The position numbers and the translations under genes are program-made. Shown here one piece after another: positions 13,101 through 24,843 of a stretch of 64,000 nt of DNA. The stretch comes from Tetrahymena thermophila SB210. Taxonomy: Eukaryota; Ciliophora; Oligohymenophorea; Hymenostomatida; Tetrahymenidae. The DNA lies in contig NW_002476373.1 of NCBI RefSeq assembly GCF_000189635.1, positions 1 to 64,000 on the forward strand, read 5' to 3'. The notes under the pieces were generated by a model. That model was given only the letters and a program-made list of their open reading frames with translations, made no database searches and was not told the DNA's origin. Within the stretch, counting starts at the first letter, position 1, and the number at the start of each line of letters is the position of its first letter.

Positions 13101-13776
13101 CTAGCATGTATTCGTTGCGCTTTCTAAAACTAAAACTTGGTTATTTATCAAAATGAGTTAAAACAAAAATATGATAACTATTGGCATATTGAATATAATT
13201 TAATGCTTTATCTTTTTCTTTGTAAATTTGAATTCTAAAGTCACTGTATTTATCTTGACAAGTATGGTATTTGCACTAAACCCATTTCAAAAAGTTATCA
13301 CTGTTCAAGAATTCAGTAATAAGCCTCTTTAGAGTGATTGGATTGCTTATCAAATCTCCAAATAATTCATATAAGAAGTAAGTGTAGACTAATTCATTGA
13401 TATCATTTTGTTAAGTCTTAAGCTATTTATTTGATAAATAAACGAAAAATAATTATTATATTTTGATATCTTTAGTAAACAGGAATTTAACAATTTCAAA
13501 TATTGCTTCTTCTCTATTCCTTTATGTATCATTAAAGCCAGGGGTGTCAATGTACTTAATTTCATCTTTTATGTAAATATTACATTTTTACGTGCATAAA
13601 TCTCTCCCACCGCTGACTAAAATTTCATCTTAATTAGTAATTCTCTTTACTAAGCTACTTTTACCGCTTCCAGTATGTCCAAGCAAAATTCTTATTTTAA
13701 CACTATCTTTAAAAACCCTTCTTTCTAGCTCATTAAGTTCACGTAGACTGAAATTTTTTAAGATACATTCTGACAT
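10102..13776 (-). CDS. Dual-GTPase-domain membrane-associated protein, tandem copy B (contains assembly gap)
   Basis: Single-exon paralogue of copy A, open in the ciliate code on both sides of a 100-N gap. In copy A the missing piece is 25 bp. Replacing 100 Ns by 25 bp keeps the frame and gives about 1199 residues. I placed the start at the ATG opening MSECILKN, because the MQQ start of copies A, C and D is not found in frame upstream. The protein is therefore about 35 residues shorter at the N-terminus. Domain 1 shows GHTGSGKSS (33-41), DLCT and DTPGFND. Domain 2 shows GESQVGKSS and DTPGYGG. The C-terminal hairpin is altered, with Asn in place of Ile (PGLGWNIGG) and Ser-Ser in place of Ala-Ala. 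The DNA is very close to copy A over most of the gene. Stop position and C-terminal sequence are shared with A. Confidence 0.85.
12082..12181. other. Assembly gap of 100 Ns inside GTPase copy B
   Basis: A run of exactly 100 undetermined bases, which is the conventional size for a gap of unknown length. The paralogous position in copy A holds 25 bp. Sequence on both sides aligns to copy A without other disruption, so the true missing length is probably close to 25 bp. Confidence 0.95.
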
Positions 13777-15800
13777 TTTTAATGAATTATCCCTAAATAA
13801 TGAACTTTCTACTTACTAATCAAGTGTATATATTAGATTCGAAAATATTTATTTATTTAAATAGTTTTTTTATAATTGATTAGAAGTAAGGTGACTAATT
13901 AAATGAATCAATATATGCAATGATACTTTATTAGAATAGCAAATATATTGATGACGCTAAATAAAAATTATTAAATAATACTTAAAATTTAATAATTTGG
14001 ATTATATTTAATTATCAAAATATTTTTTAAGATGAAAAATTTACTAAAATATTTCTAGAGGAAAAATACTCTATGCAAATTTAAAATCCTTCAACTCATA
14101 TTATAGATTAAGTTAACAAATAATTAATATAGCTGAAAATTATGTAAGTTTTTCAATAAATAAATAAGAATTTAACAAATTTCTTTGAATCATTTTTCTG
14201 TGGTATTGATATTCTTTAACCATCAAAAAGTTTTGATTTTTAATTAATCTAAAGTAATTATGAAATATAAATATAATAGGATATAATTTGTTAAAATATA
14301 AAATCCTTATTATTTTATTAATTTAATTACAAACGATTAAATTAAAAAAGCTAGGACACTATTTAAGTTTAAGAATTTTTAAATTCTAGTCAGTTATCTA
14401 ATTTTTTATTGTATATATCTTATGAAAGTAATTAGTGTTAACAATGTTACACTTTTTTGAATTTTTATATTATATATATATTAATTAATATCTTTTATTG
14501 CTTTAATTATAATTATGTCTGTCTCTAAATTATTATTTTTTTTTTTAAATAAAAATAAATAAATGGTTATCTAATATTTGATATTATTATTGGCTAGTAG
14601 ATTATTTTAAATATCCAGCTAGCCATATTTTTAAAGAAACCTAAATACTTCTTTAAAAATTTGCACTAAATATATCAGCATTTTCTTTATAAATTGATTC
14701 TGAAAATTTAAGATAATTCGTTTAATTGACAAACTGTAGTAAACAAGCTATCTATTTTTTGTAACTAAACAGAGAAGGGAAAAATACAAAATTTAAACAA
14801 AACATATATGTGGTAGAAAAACAATGATAATTAGTTTTAAAAAGTCTGATTTGATTTAGTAAATTATTATGAATGGGGAATTTAATAATATTTATGATTA
14901 GGTATTTCTCTTTTTATTTAAAAAAACACCTAATTAATAAATATATTAGCTTTTTTTAGCAATTATTGACATAAAATGATCAATCAATAATCATTAACAA
15001 AACAAAGCATCTATTTATTTATGTATTTATATATCTTTGTATTTTCTTATTAAAAATTAAAAACAGAATAATTTTAAAAGAGCTTTTAATCTACTTTTTA
15101 TTTTTTATCTATTTTAGTCCTTTTTTTGCTTATTTTTCGTTGGATTCATACTCTAATTTTCTTAATATTTTAATTCAAAAGCTTTTTTTTAAACTCCTCT
15201 ATTTATTTTGATAATGTGGTATAAAAATTACTATGGAGTAATAAACAGATAACTTAAAGTAATTACTTAAAATACTTTAATCATATTTATAATATTCAAA
15301 ATATTTTTTTTCACTTTTCCTGATATTATTACAATTATAACTTAACAAAAATATATTTCATTGCCTACTTTTTTAGCTTTTAAAATTTATTTTTTATTCA
15401 AAAAGAGAAATTGACTAGATAGTTTTTTTGCTTTCAAGTAAGAGAATTTATAATCGGAGCTTATTAAGGTCAATAGGCTGCTAATTTTTCGCCTTCCAAG
15501 TATTTAACTTGTAGAGCTTTATTTTTCAGTCCTTTTAAAAACATTTTTAACAAATTTTTTAATTTTAATCCCACACATTTTTCTAACAAACAAAATTTTA
15601 AATATTTTTTCTCAAAGAATTTGTAAATTATTTAAATCTATTATCAATATTAAATTTAATATTTGAAATTACACATTCAAATTGAAAAATCTTAAAACAA
15701 AGATTTATGATAAAAATTAAATTAATTTAATAGTAATTAGTCTATCTATCTATCTGTCTGTCTATGCTATCATTTTATTTTATTCTACTTGATCTGGTTT
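13777..15800. repeat. 5' flank of copy B and 3' flank of copy C
   Basis: No gene is supported. The left part resembles the upstream flanks of the other copies but lacks the segment found at 7150-7330. The right end (about 15600-15800) matches the shared 3' flank and contains a short TCTA/TCTG tetranucleotide run near 15740-15765. Confidence 0.6.
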
Positions 15801-18800
15801 TCATTCTTTCTAATTTATTTAATTGAATATTGTTTATATAGAATAATAGGCTCTATAGAAGGATGATATTCTTGTGTTAGTAGCTGTATCTATTTACTAA
15901 AATGAATTGGAAACACATTTCATAAATTCTTCTTCAGATGTTTTTTCTTTTAAAAATGATAATAAATCTACAGATTTTTCTAAATTATTTTCCATATTAT
16001 TTTCTTAAGAACAGAAACTTAGATTAAGCTCTTCTCTGCCTTTGAACTTTTACAAATACCTTGAAGATATGAAAGTTTCGCAATTACACAACAAGGAAAT
16101 TTAATTTAATATAACTTAGATTGAGATTGGTTGGTCTAGTTTAAAAAAATTTTTATTTTGAAATTCTTTTTTAATTACAAGGGAATTTTAATCTGGTTGA
16201 GATAACTCAATTTCTGTAATTAAGTTTTGTTAACATAAATATTTTTGCTTTTCTACAGCTAAATTACAATAGCTATTGAATAGAATTTCAAAATTGTTAC
16301 CTTTTCTTAATAGTCCATTAGCAAAATTAATATATTCCTCATAACTTTTATTAATTTATTTAATTTATTCTACAAAATTGTTAAGATCATCAGAGTACTG
16401 TTTCATGCATTTATTGAAGTGATCTAATTACTCATCCGTAGGGTTTTTTTATTTCAAAATTTTTTTAACTTCTTTTTTGTAGATTTTAGAATATATTTTC
16501 TCATATATTTTTTAATCCTCTACTTTGAAGCGATTAAAAAAGGTTAGAATAATTTAATCATTAAAAAGAATACATTGCTCAATTTCTGAAATTTAAGTTT
16601 TAACTTAATCTGATTTAACCTAATCAAATTAAAAGAACAATTTATTTATTATTTATTCTTTAAATATATATTAAGATATTTTATCCTTTAGTTATTTTTC
16701 AGATTATGCCCCTTTGTGAATATATGATAAAATCTGTTTGTTGCTTATAAAATTATCATTTTCGAGCTCTCTATAACATTTATAAGCATCGCTGTGCTAC
16801 GGTTGAGAAAATAATTCAATGCAATATTTCTTCTTTAAAAAATCGGCCTTTTAAAAATACAATAATCTAATATTCTTTTCGTTTAGAAAATCTTTAAAGA
16901 ATAATCCAATAGTTTTATCAAACTATTTTTTGCTTGTAAAGGACAATTTAGAAAACAAATTTCCTATTAACCCTATTGCTGCTGCTATTCCACCAATAAT
17001 CCATCCTACTCCAGGGATTAAAAAAGCAGCAATACCAAGAAATCCACTTAAAACATTAGAGGCTGTATTTATCTTCATCTATTAAGAGCAAATGTATTTC
17101 TTTTAATAAGAAGAAAAGTCAAATCCAATACTGGCAAGTGATGCAACTACATTTAAAGCAAGTAAAATTTTATTGACCTCTTTTATAGCTTTGAAGGAAG
17201 TTATTAATAACTTAGAGTTATAACTGAAGTATGTCATATTTCTAAACCCTTCTCCCCCAACTCCAATAATTTTATCCATGGCTTCAAAAAATTACTAAAT
17301 GGTCAAATTTAAATTTTCTTAGTCTTCGTATTGAAAAGCATCAATTATCCCATTTTAAATAGTCTAATAAGCAGTAATCTCTTTGATCACTTTTAATTTG
17401 GCTAGATCTTCCAAAGTCTACCTGTGTTATTAGATATCAATAACTGGTTAAAGATGATAAACTAAATTCCAAAAGTGAAGCTGTTTTCTTGAGAGTAAAA
17501 TATTTTCATTTGAGGGTTCCTGTTGGAATGAGTAAGAATTCCATTAATACAATATTAAAAAGTGTCTTTGAATGTTGTTTTTTAACATATTTTAATCTTA
17601 ATCTTATATAATAGAGTTTTAACTAAAAACTTGTTAAAAAACAATTTTAACTTCATCCATTTTATTAAAATTAGTAAGCAATCCAAAGTTTAAGGTATCT
17701 AATTCCTTTTAAATTTTTATCTTTTAGTGTATTAGCTCTTGCTCTTATGATGGGATTTAACATTCGTTCATTTATGTAGTTATTTTGTTGAGCTCACAAT
17801 ATAAAAGAAATATCCTTTGGTATTATTTCTTATATTCATTTGGATCTGTAATTACTTAAAAATCCTAAAATTTTGTAATTTTCAATAATATTTTGTCTTC
17901 AAAAGAAAAGCTCTCAATAGAATTGATAGCCTTGAATAATGTCTCTATTTACAGCTTATCTTCATATCCATTTATTGTATGGAGTTATCCAAAAAGCCTA
18001 TAGTTACACTTAAATTAAACACTCTTTATTTCAAATGTATTGAAATATATTTCACCTATGCGATCATTATTACTCAATCTCTCAACTTAAATAATTTTAT
18101 CCTTGATATGTCTAATATTTTTTTGGCTTTTTTCATTCTCAAAGCCATTTTCAAGGATTTCGCCTAGCTTATCTGAGTCTACTAAAGTAATTTCCTAGTC
18201 AAATAGCTCTTAAATGAAAAGAACAAATTGTTTTATAATTTAACCAGAATTTTCTCTACAATCTATATCAGCATTTCTAACAAATAGAATTTTAAATTCT
18301 AATATTTTATTCCTTCTAAGAAAATCAGCTATCAATTTAAAATTATCAAAGTAGCTGCTTCTGCTCTCAGTACCTCCATATCCTGGAGTATCAATAAAGT
18401 TGTATCTCACATTGTTATATATAACTGGGAATATTTCGCAAAATCTAGATTTGGAATTTGTAGAATCCCCTACAAGTCCTTTATATTCAGTTAGTTACTC
18501 AATCAAAGAAGATTTCCCCACTTAAGACTCACCTATGATAATAATATTTTGTACATCTTATATATTATCAACTTAATAATAGCGTTATGCAAGTTCTACA
18601 ATTCTAAGAATTTTTTCATTTAAACTATTTTCTTGTTGCTCAATGTCATCTTTATATGATTTGAGTTTAGTCAGTTCAGAATCTGTAATGTTTGACCAAA
18701 TTTACTATCTCAGAGAATTTAGCATGTATTCATCGCGTTTATCAAATGTTTCTTTTTATAATTTATCAAAATGAGTGGAAACGAAAATATGATGGCTGTT

Positions 18801-19499
18801 TGCATATTGAATATAATTCAATACTTTATCTTTTTTTTTGTAAATTTCAATTCTTTTGCAACTATAATTATCTTTAACTGTATGATATTTGCACTAAAAC
18901 CACTTTAAAAAGTTATTGCTATTCAAGAATTCAGTAATAAGACTCTTAAGAGTGGTTGGATTAATATCATTATTAAATAACTCATATAAGAAGTAAGTGT
19001 AGACTAACTCGTTGATATCATTTTGCTAAGTCTAAAGCTTTTTATTTGATACATAAATGAAAAATAGTTAACATATTTTGATTTATTAAGAAAACAGGTA
19101 TTTAACAATCTCAAGTAAAACTTCTTCTCTACTCCTTTTAGTATCGTTAAGGCCAGGAGTGTCAATGTATTTAATTTTATCTTTTATGTAAATATTGCAA
19201 TTTTATGTGCATGAATCTTTCCCATCGCTCACTTAGACTTCAGCTAAATTAGTTATTTTCTTTACTATGCTACTTTTACCACATCCAGCCTATCCTATCA
19301 AAATTCTTATTTTAACACTATCATTACAAATTAAACTTTCTAACTCATCAAATTCGCATAGACTGGATTTTTTCAAGATGTAATCTGATTTTTTTAATTA
19401 ATCATCCCTTTTGAATGAATGAAGAAATTGCCCATTTACTTTCTAATCAGTTGTATTTAGAGATGAATCACCCAACAAATTGTTGTTTTTTTACTACAT
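15801..19499 (-). CDS. Dual-GTPase-domain membrane-associated protein, tandem copy C
   Basis: Single exon of 1233 codons (1232 residues) with no internal TGA on a full codon-by-codon check. It starts MQQKNNNLLGD, as in A and D. Domain 1 P-loop is GQAGCGKSS (69-77), with DSCT and DTPGLND. Domain 2 P-loop is GESQVGKSS (323-331), followed by the DTPGYGG motif. The Gly/Ala-rich hydrophobic hairpin is conserved near residues 820-850. The C-terminus differs from A and B: a 14-bp stretch that carries their TGA is absent, so the frame runs on to end NQINQKE. It is more diverged than A is from B, and it shares several segments specifically with copy D. Membrane association and GTP binding are inferred from motifs only. 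Confidence 0.87.
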
Positions 19500-21183
19500 T
19501 AGATTGAAAATATTTGTTTTTATGATTTTTTTATAAGTAGTTTGGAATAATTGACTATTTAAATGAATCTATATTTTTTAATCAAACTTTATTTAAAAAA
19601 AAAACAAATAAAAGGATTGATTTTACCTTCTCTGCTCTGTTTTGATTATTAATTAATATTTAAATTTAAGGTTACAATATTAAAAAGAAAATAATAAACT
19701 GATTGAATTGATAAACTGTAAGCAAGCTATCTTTTTTTCGTAACAAATTAGAAAAGGAAAATACAAGTTTTAAACAAAATACATCTATGGTAGAAAAACA
19801 AAGAAAAATAATTTAAATATGCTGGATTTGAGTAAATTATTATGAAAGCGGAATATAATAATATCTTCATTTAAAAAACCACTTAATTAATTAATTAATA
19901 AATAAATTAGTTCATTTAGTATCTAATCTTCAATTATTCAATCACATAGTGAAATCAATAGGATATTATTTACAAAAAAAGCATCTATTTATTTATCTAA
20001 TTAAAAATTGAAAATATTCTATAAATTTTTAATTTTAAAAGAGCTTATATTCTTAGTATATCTTTTTAATAATAAATAAGGAAATGTGAGATAATTGAGT
20101 TTTATTTAAAGTTGGATTTTATTAGATTGCTTATATTTTTTCATTATTTTATTATCCATCATATTTTATCCTTTATTTGCTCTCTCTCATAGATTAATTT
20201 GCTGGAATTTCTTCCCATTTTTGCAATTATTCTCAAGTGATTTATAATAAACTAAATTTTATGGTTTTATTTTTAAGATTATTTATGTTTGTTTAGAATT
20301 TTAAAGCTAGATATCATGAAGAGATCTTAAATATTAAAAAAATGTAAGATTTTATTAAATATGATTGGGATTCATATATCAAATATATGCCAGAGAGAAA
20401 TAGCAATTAAAAATGGAGTTTATTTCTACTTTGAGATAATAAATAGAATTATACTCAAAAAATTCAAATAAAAATCTTTAATGTATTTGAATTAAAATAT
20501 TTATACTTTTTAATTAGCTATTTTATCTATTTTAGAGCTATTTGTTGCTTTTTCTTTGGATTCATACTCTAACTTTCTTAACATTTTAATACAAATTATT
20601 TTTTAACTTCTTTGTATACTTTGATAATGTGGTATAAAAACTATAATGCTATAATAAATGGATAACTTAAAATACCTAATTAAAAATACTTTAATCTTAT
20701 TTATAATATTCAAAAAAAGTTTTTTTCATTATTCCTGATACTGCTATAGCATATTATAACTTAACAAAAAAATATTTCATGACCTCAGTTTGTTTTTAGC
20801 TTCTAAAATCTCTTTTATTAACATTGAGAAATTAACTAAATATTTTGTGTTAAGCTTAGATAATATTTCGAAATAAAACAAAATTTTATCAAAATAATTT
20901 TTTATGTATAATTTTTTTGTATTATATCAAATCCAAATTTCACTTTAAAGCAATATATATTTTAAACGTAATTTAATAAATTAATAAACGAAATTTTTAA
21001 TATTTTTCAAAAATAATTTGGAAATTATTTAAATCTATTATAATTGTATTTAATATTTAAAATAACATATTCAAATTGAGAAAACATACAACAAAGATAT
21101 AAGATAAAAAATTAAATTAGCTTAATTTAATAGTAATAGTATGCCATTCCTACCTTTTTTATTTTAGTTTAGTGGTCTGGCTT
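19500..21183. repeat. 5' flank of copy C and 3' flank of copy D
   Basis: No gene is supported. The DNA is A+T-rich and related to the other inter-copy flanks, including the TTGGATTCATACTCT block near 20560. Confidence 0.6.
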
Positions 21184-24100
21184 TCATTCTTTCTATTCTA
21201 TTTAATTGAATTTTTCTTATATTGATTAATAGGCTCTCAAGAAGGACTATATTCTTGTGTAAGTAGCTGTATCAATTTACTAAAATTAATTGGAAACACA
21301 TTTCATAAATTCTTCTTCAGAGACTTTTTCTTTTAAAAATGATAATAAATCTACAGATTTTTCTAAGTTTTTTTCTAGATTATCTTCTAAAGAACAGAAA
21401 CTTAGATTAAGCTCTTCTCTACCTTTGAACTTTTACAAATACCTTGAAGATATGAAAGTTTCATAATTATACAACTAGGATATTTAATCTAATAAAGCTT
21501 AGATTGGTTTCTCTAATTTAAAAAAATTTTAATTTTGAAATTCTTTTTTAATTACAAAGGAATGTTTATCTTGAGATAACTCAATTTCTGTAATTAAGCT
21601 TTGTTCACATAAATATTTTTGCTTTTCTTCAGCTAAATTAGAATAGCTATTGAATAAAATTTCAGAATTACCTTTTTTTAGTTTATTAGTAGACTTAATA
21701 CATTTATCATATGTATAATTTATTTATTTAACATATTTTACAAATTCGTTAAGATTATTGGAGTACTCTTACATGCATTTATTGAACTGACCTAATTATT
21801 CTGTAGGGTTTTATGATTCCAATATATTATTAATTTATTCTTTGAAATTGTTTTTAGAATATATTTTCTCTAATAATTCTTTATTATCTTCGAAGTTATT
21901 AAAAAAGGTTTTAATAATTTATTCATTAAAAACAATGAATTTTTTTATTTCTGGAATTTAAGTTAAAACTTAGTCTGGTTAAACCTCATCAAATTAAATG
22001 ATAAATTTATTTATTATGTATTCTTTATATATATATTAAGAAATTAGATCCTTTTGTTATTTTTCATCTAGTGTCCCTCTATGAATATTTGATAAAATCA
22101 ATTTATTTTTTTCAAAATTGTCTATTTACAGGTCTCTATAATAATCATAAGCCTCTTCACATTACGGTTGAGAATATAATTCAATACAATATTTCTCCTT
22201 TAGCAAACCTGCCTTTTAAAAATACAATAAAGGAATTTTCTTTTCATTTAGAAAATCTTTAAAAAATAATCCAATAGTTTCATCAAACTATTATTTGTCT
22301 GTATAGAAGAGTTGAGAAAACAAATTCCCTATTAATCCTATTGCAGCTGCTATTCCGCCAAGCACCCATCCTACTCCAGGGATTAAAAAAGCAGCAATAC
22401 CAAGAAGTCCACTTAAAACATTAGAGGCTGTATTTACCTACATCTATTAAGAGCAAATATATTTCTTTTGATAAGAAGAAAAGTCAAATCCAATACTGGC
22501 AAGTGATGCAACTACATTTAAAGCAAGCAAAATTCTATTGACCTCTTTTATAGCTTTGAAAGAAGTTATTAATAACTTAGCATTATAACTGAAGTATGTC
22601 ATATTTCTAAACCCTTCTCCCCCAACTCCAATAATTTTATCCATGGATTCAAAAAATTACTAAATGGTCAAATTTAAATTTTCTTAGTCTTCGTATTGAA
22701 AAGCATCAATTATCCCATTTTAAATAGTCTAATAAGCAGTAATCTCTTTGATCACTTTTAATTTGGCTAGATCTTCCAAAGTCTACCTGTGTTATTCGAT
22801 ATCAATAACTGGTTAAAGATGATAAACTAAATTCCAAAAGTGAAGCTGTTTTCTTGAGAGTAAAATATTTTCGCTTGATGGTTCCTCTTAGAATTAGTAA
22901 GAATTCCATTAATACAATATTAAAAAGTGTCTTTAAATGTTATTTTTTAACATATTTTATAATTAGCCTTATTCAATAGAGTTTTTATCAAAAAGTTCTT
23001 GTTGGGCACTTTAAATTTCATCTATTTTATTAAAATTAGAAAGTAATCCAAAGTTTAAGGTATCTAATTCCTTTTAAATTTTTATCTTTTATTGTATTTG
23101 CTCTTATGATGGAATTTAACATTCATTCATTTATGTAGTTATTTTGTTGAGCTCACAATATAAAAGAAATATCCTTTGGTATTATTCCTTATACTCATTT
23201 GGATCTGTAATAATATAGAAATCCTAAAATTTTGTAATTTTTAATTAAATTTTGTCTTCAACAGAAAAGCTCTCAATAGAGTTTATAGCCTAGAATAATG
23301 TCTTTTTTTGTAGCTAATCTTCTTCGTCATTTATTTAAATGAGACTTTTCCAATACCTATAGTTGCAATTAAATTCAACGCTCTATATTTCAAAATTGAA
23401 ATAGATTTTATTATTGTGAATTTTTTCAGCCCTTCTCTCAACTTAAATCATTTTGCTTTTGACATGTCTAATATTTTTTTAGCTTATTTCTTTGTCAAAT
23501 TTATTTTCAAGGATGTCGCCTAGCTTATCTGAGTCTACTAAAGTAATTTCCTAGTCAAATAGCTCTTAAATGAAAAGAAGAAATTGTTTTACAATTTAAT
23601 CAGTGTTATCTCTACATTATATTTCAGCATTACTAACAAATAGAATTTTAAATTCTAATATTTTATTCCTTCTAAGAAAATCAGCTATCAATTTAAAATT
23701 ATCAAAGTAGCTGCTTCTGCTCTCAGTACCTCCATATCCTGGAGTATCAATAAAGTTGTATCTCACATCGTTATATATAACTGGGAATATTTCGCAAAAT
23801 CTTGATTTGGAATTTGTAGAATCTCCTCTAAGTCCTTTATATTCAGTTAGTTACTCAATCAAAGAAGACTTACCTACTTATGATTCACCTATGATAATAA
23901 TATTTTGTACATCTTATATATTATCAACTTAATAATAACTTTATGCAAGTTTTATAATTCTAAGAATTTTTTCATTTAAACTTTCTTCTTGTTGCTTGAT
24001 GTAATCTTTATATGATTTGAGTTTAGTCAGTTCAGAATCTGTAATGTTTGACCAAATTTACTATCTCAGAGAATTTAGCATGTATTCATCGCGTTCATCA

Positions 24101-24843
24101 AATGTTTCTTTTTATAATTTATCAAAATGAGTGGAAACGAAAATATGATGGCTGTTCGCATATTGAATATAATTTAATGCTTTATCTTTTTGCTTATAAA
24201 TTTCAATTCTTTTGAGACTGAAGGCATCTTGACCAGTATGATATTTGCACTCTACCCACTTCAAAAAGTGATTACTGTTCTAGAATTCAGTAATAAGACT
24301 CTTAAGAGTGGTTGAATTAATATCATTTTTAAACAACTCATATAAGAAGTAAGTGTAGACTAACTCGTTGATATCATTTTGTTATGTCTAAAGCTATTTA
24401 TTCGATACATAAATGAAAAATAGTTAACATATTTTGATTTATTAAGAAAACAGGTATTTAACAATTTCAAGTAAAACTTCTTCTCTACTCCTTTTCGTAT
24501 CGTTAAGGCCAGGAGTGTCAATGTATTTAATTCCATCTTTTATGTAATTATTACATATTTTTGTGCATGAATCTTTCCCACCGCTCACTTAGATTTCAGC
24601 TAAATTAGTTATTTTCTTTACAAAGCTACTTTTACCACTTCCAGTCTATCCTATCAAAATTCTTATTTTATCACAATCTTCACAAGTTTTTTTTACTAAC
24701 TGATTAATTTAAAGTTGTTGACTTAATTATTTTTAGTTGAAATCTGAATTTTTTAACTAAGTATCCCTATACTCATCAGGTTCAGGTGTATTTAGAGATG
24801 AATTGGCCAACAAATTATTGTTTTATTATTAATTTTGCTACAT
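21184..24843 (-). CDS. Dual-GTPase-domain membrane-associated protein, tandem copy D
   Basis: Single exon of 1220 codons (1219 residues), open throughout with TGA as the only stop. The start is MQQNQQQNNNLL. Domain 1 has GQTGSGKSS (65-73), DSCT and DTPGLND. Domain 2 has GESQVGKSS (319-327) followed by a DTPGYGG motif. The conserved MDKIIGVGGEG-type block and the hydrophobic hairpin are present, and the C-terminus ends NQIEQKE, like copy C. The C-terminal third is the most diverged of the four. As the outermost copy, its upstream flank extends to about 27300. Intact frames in all four copies argue that each is under selection rather than a pseudogene. Confidence 0.87.
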
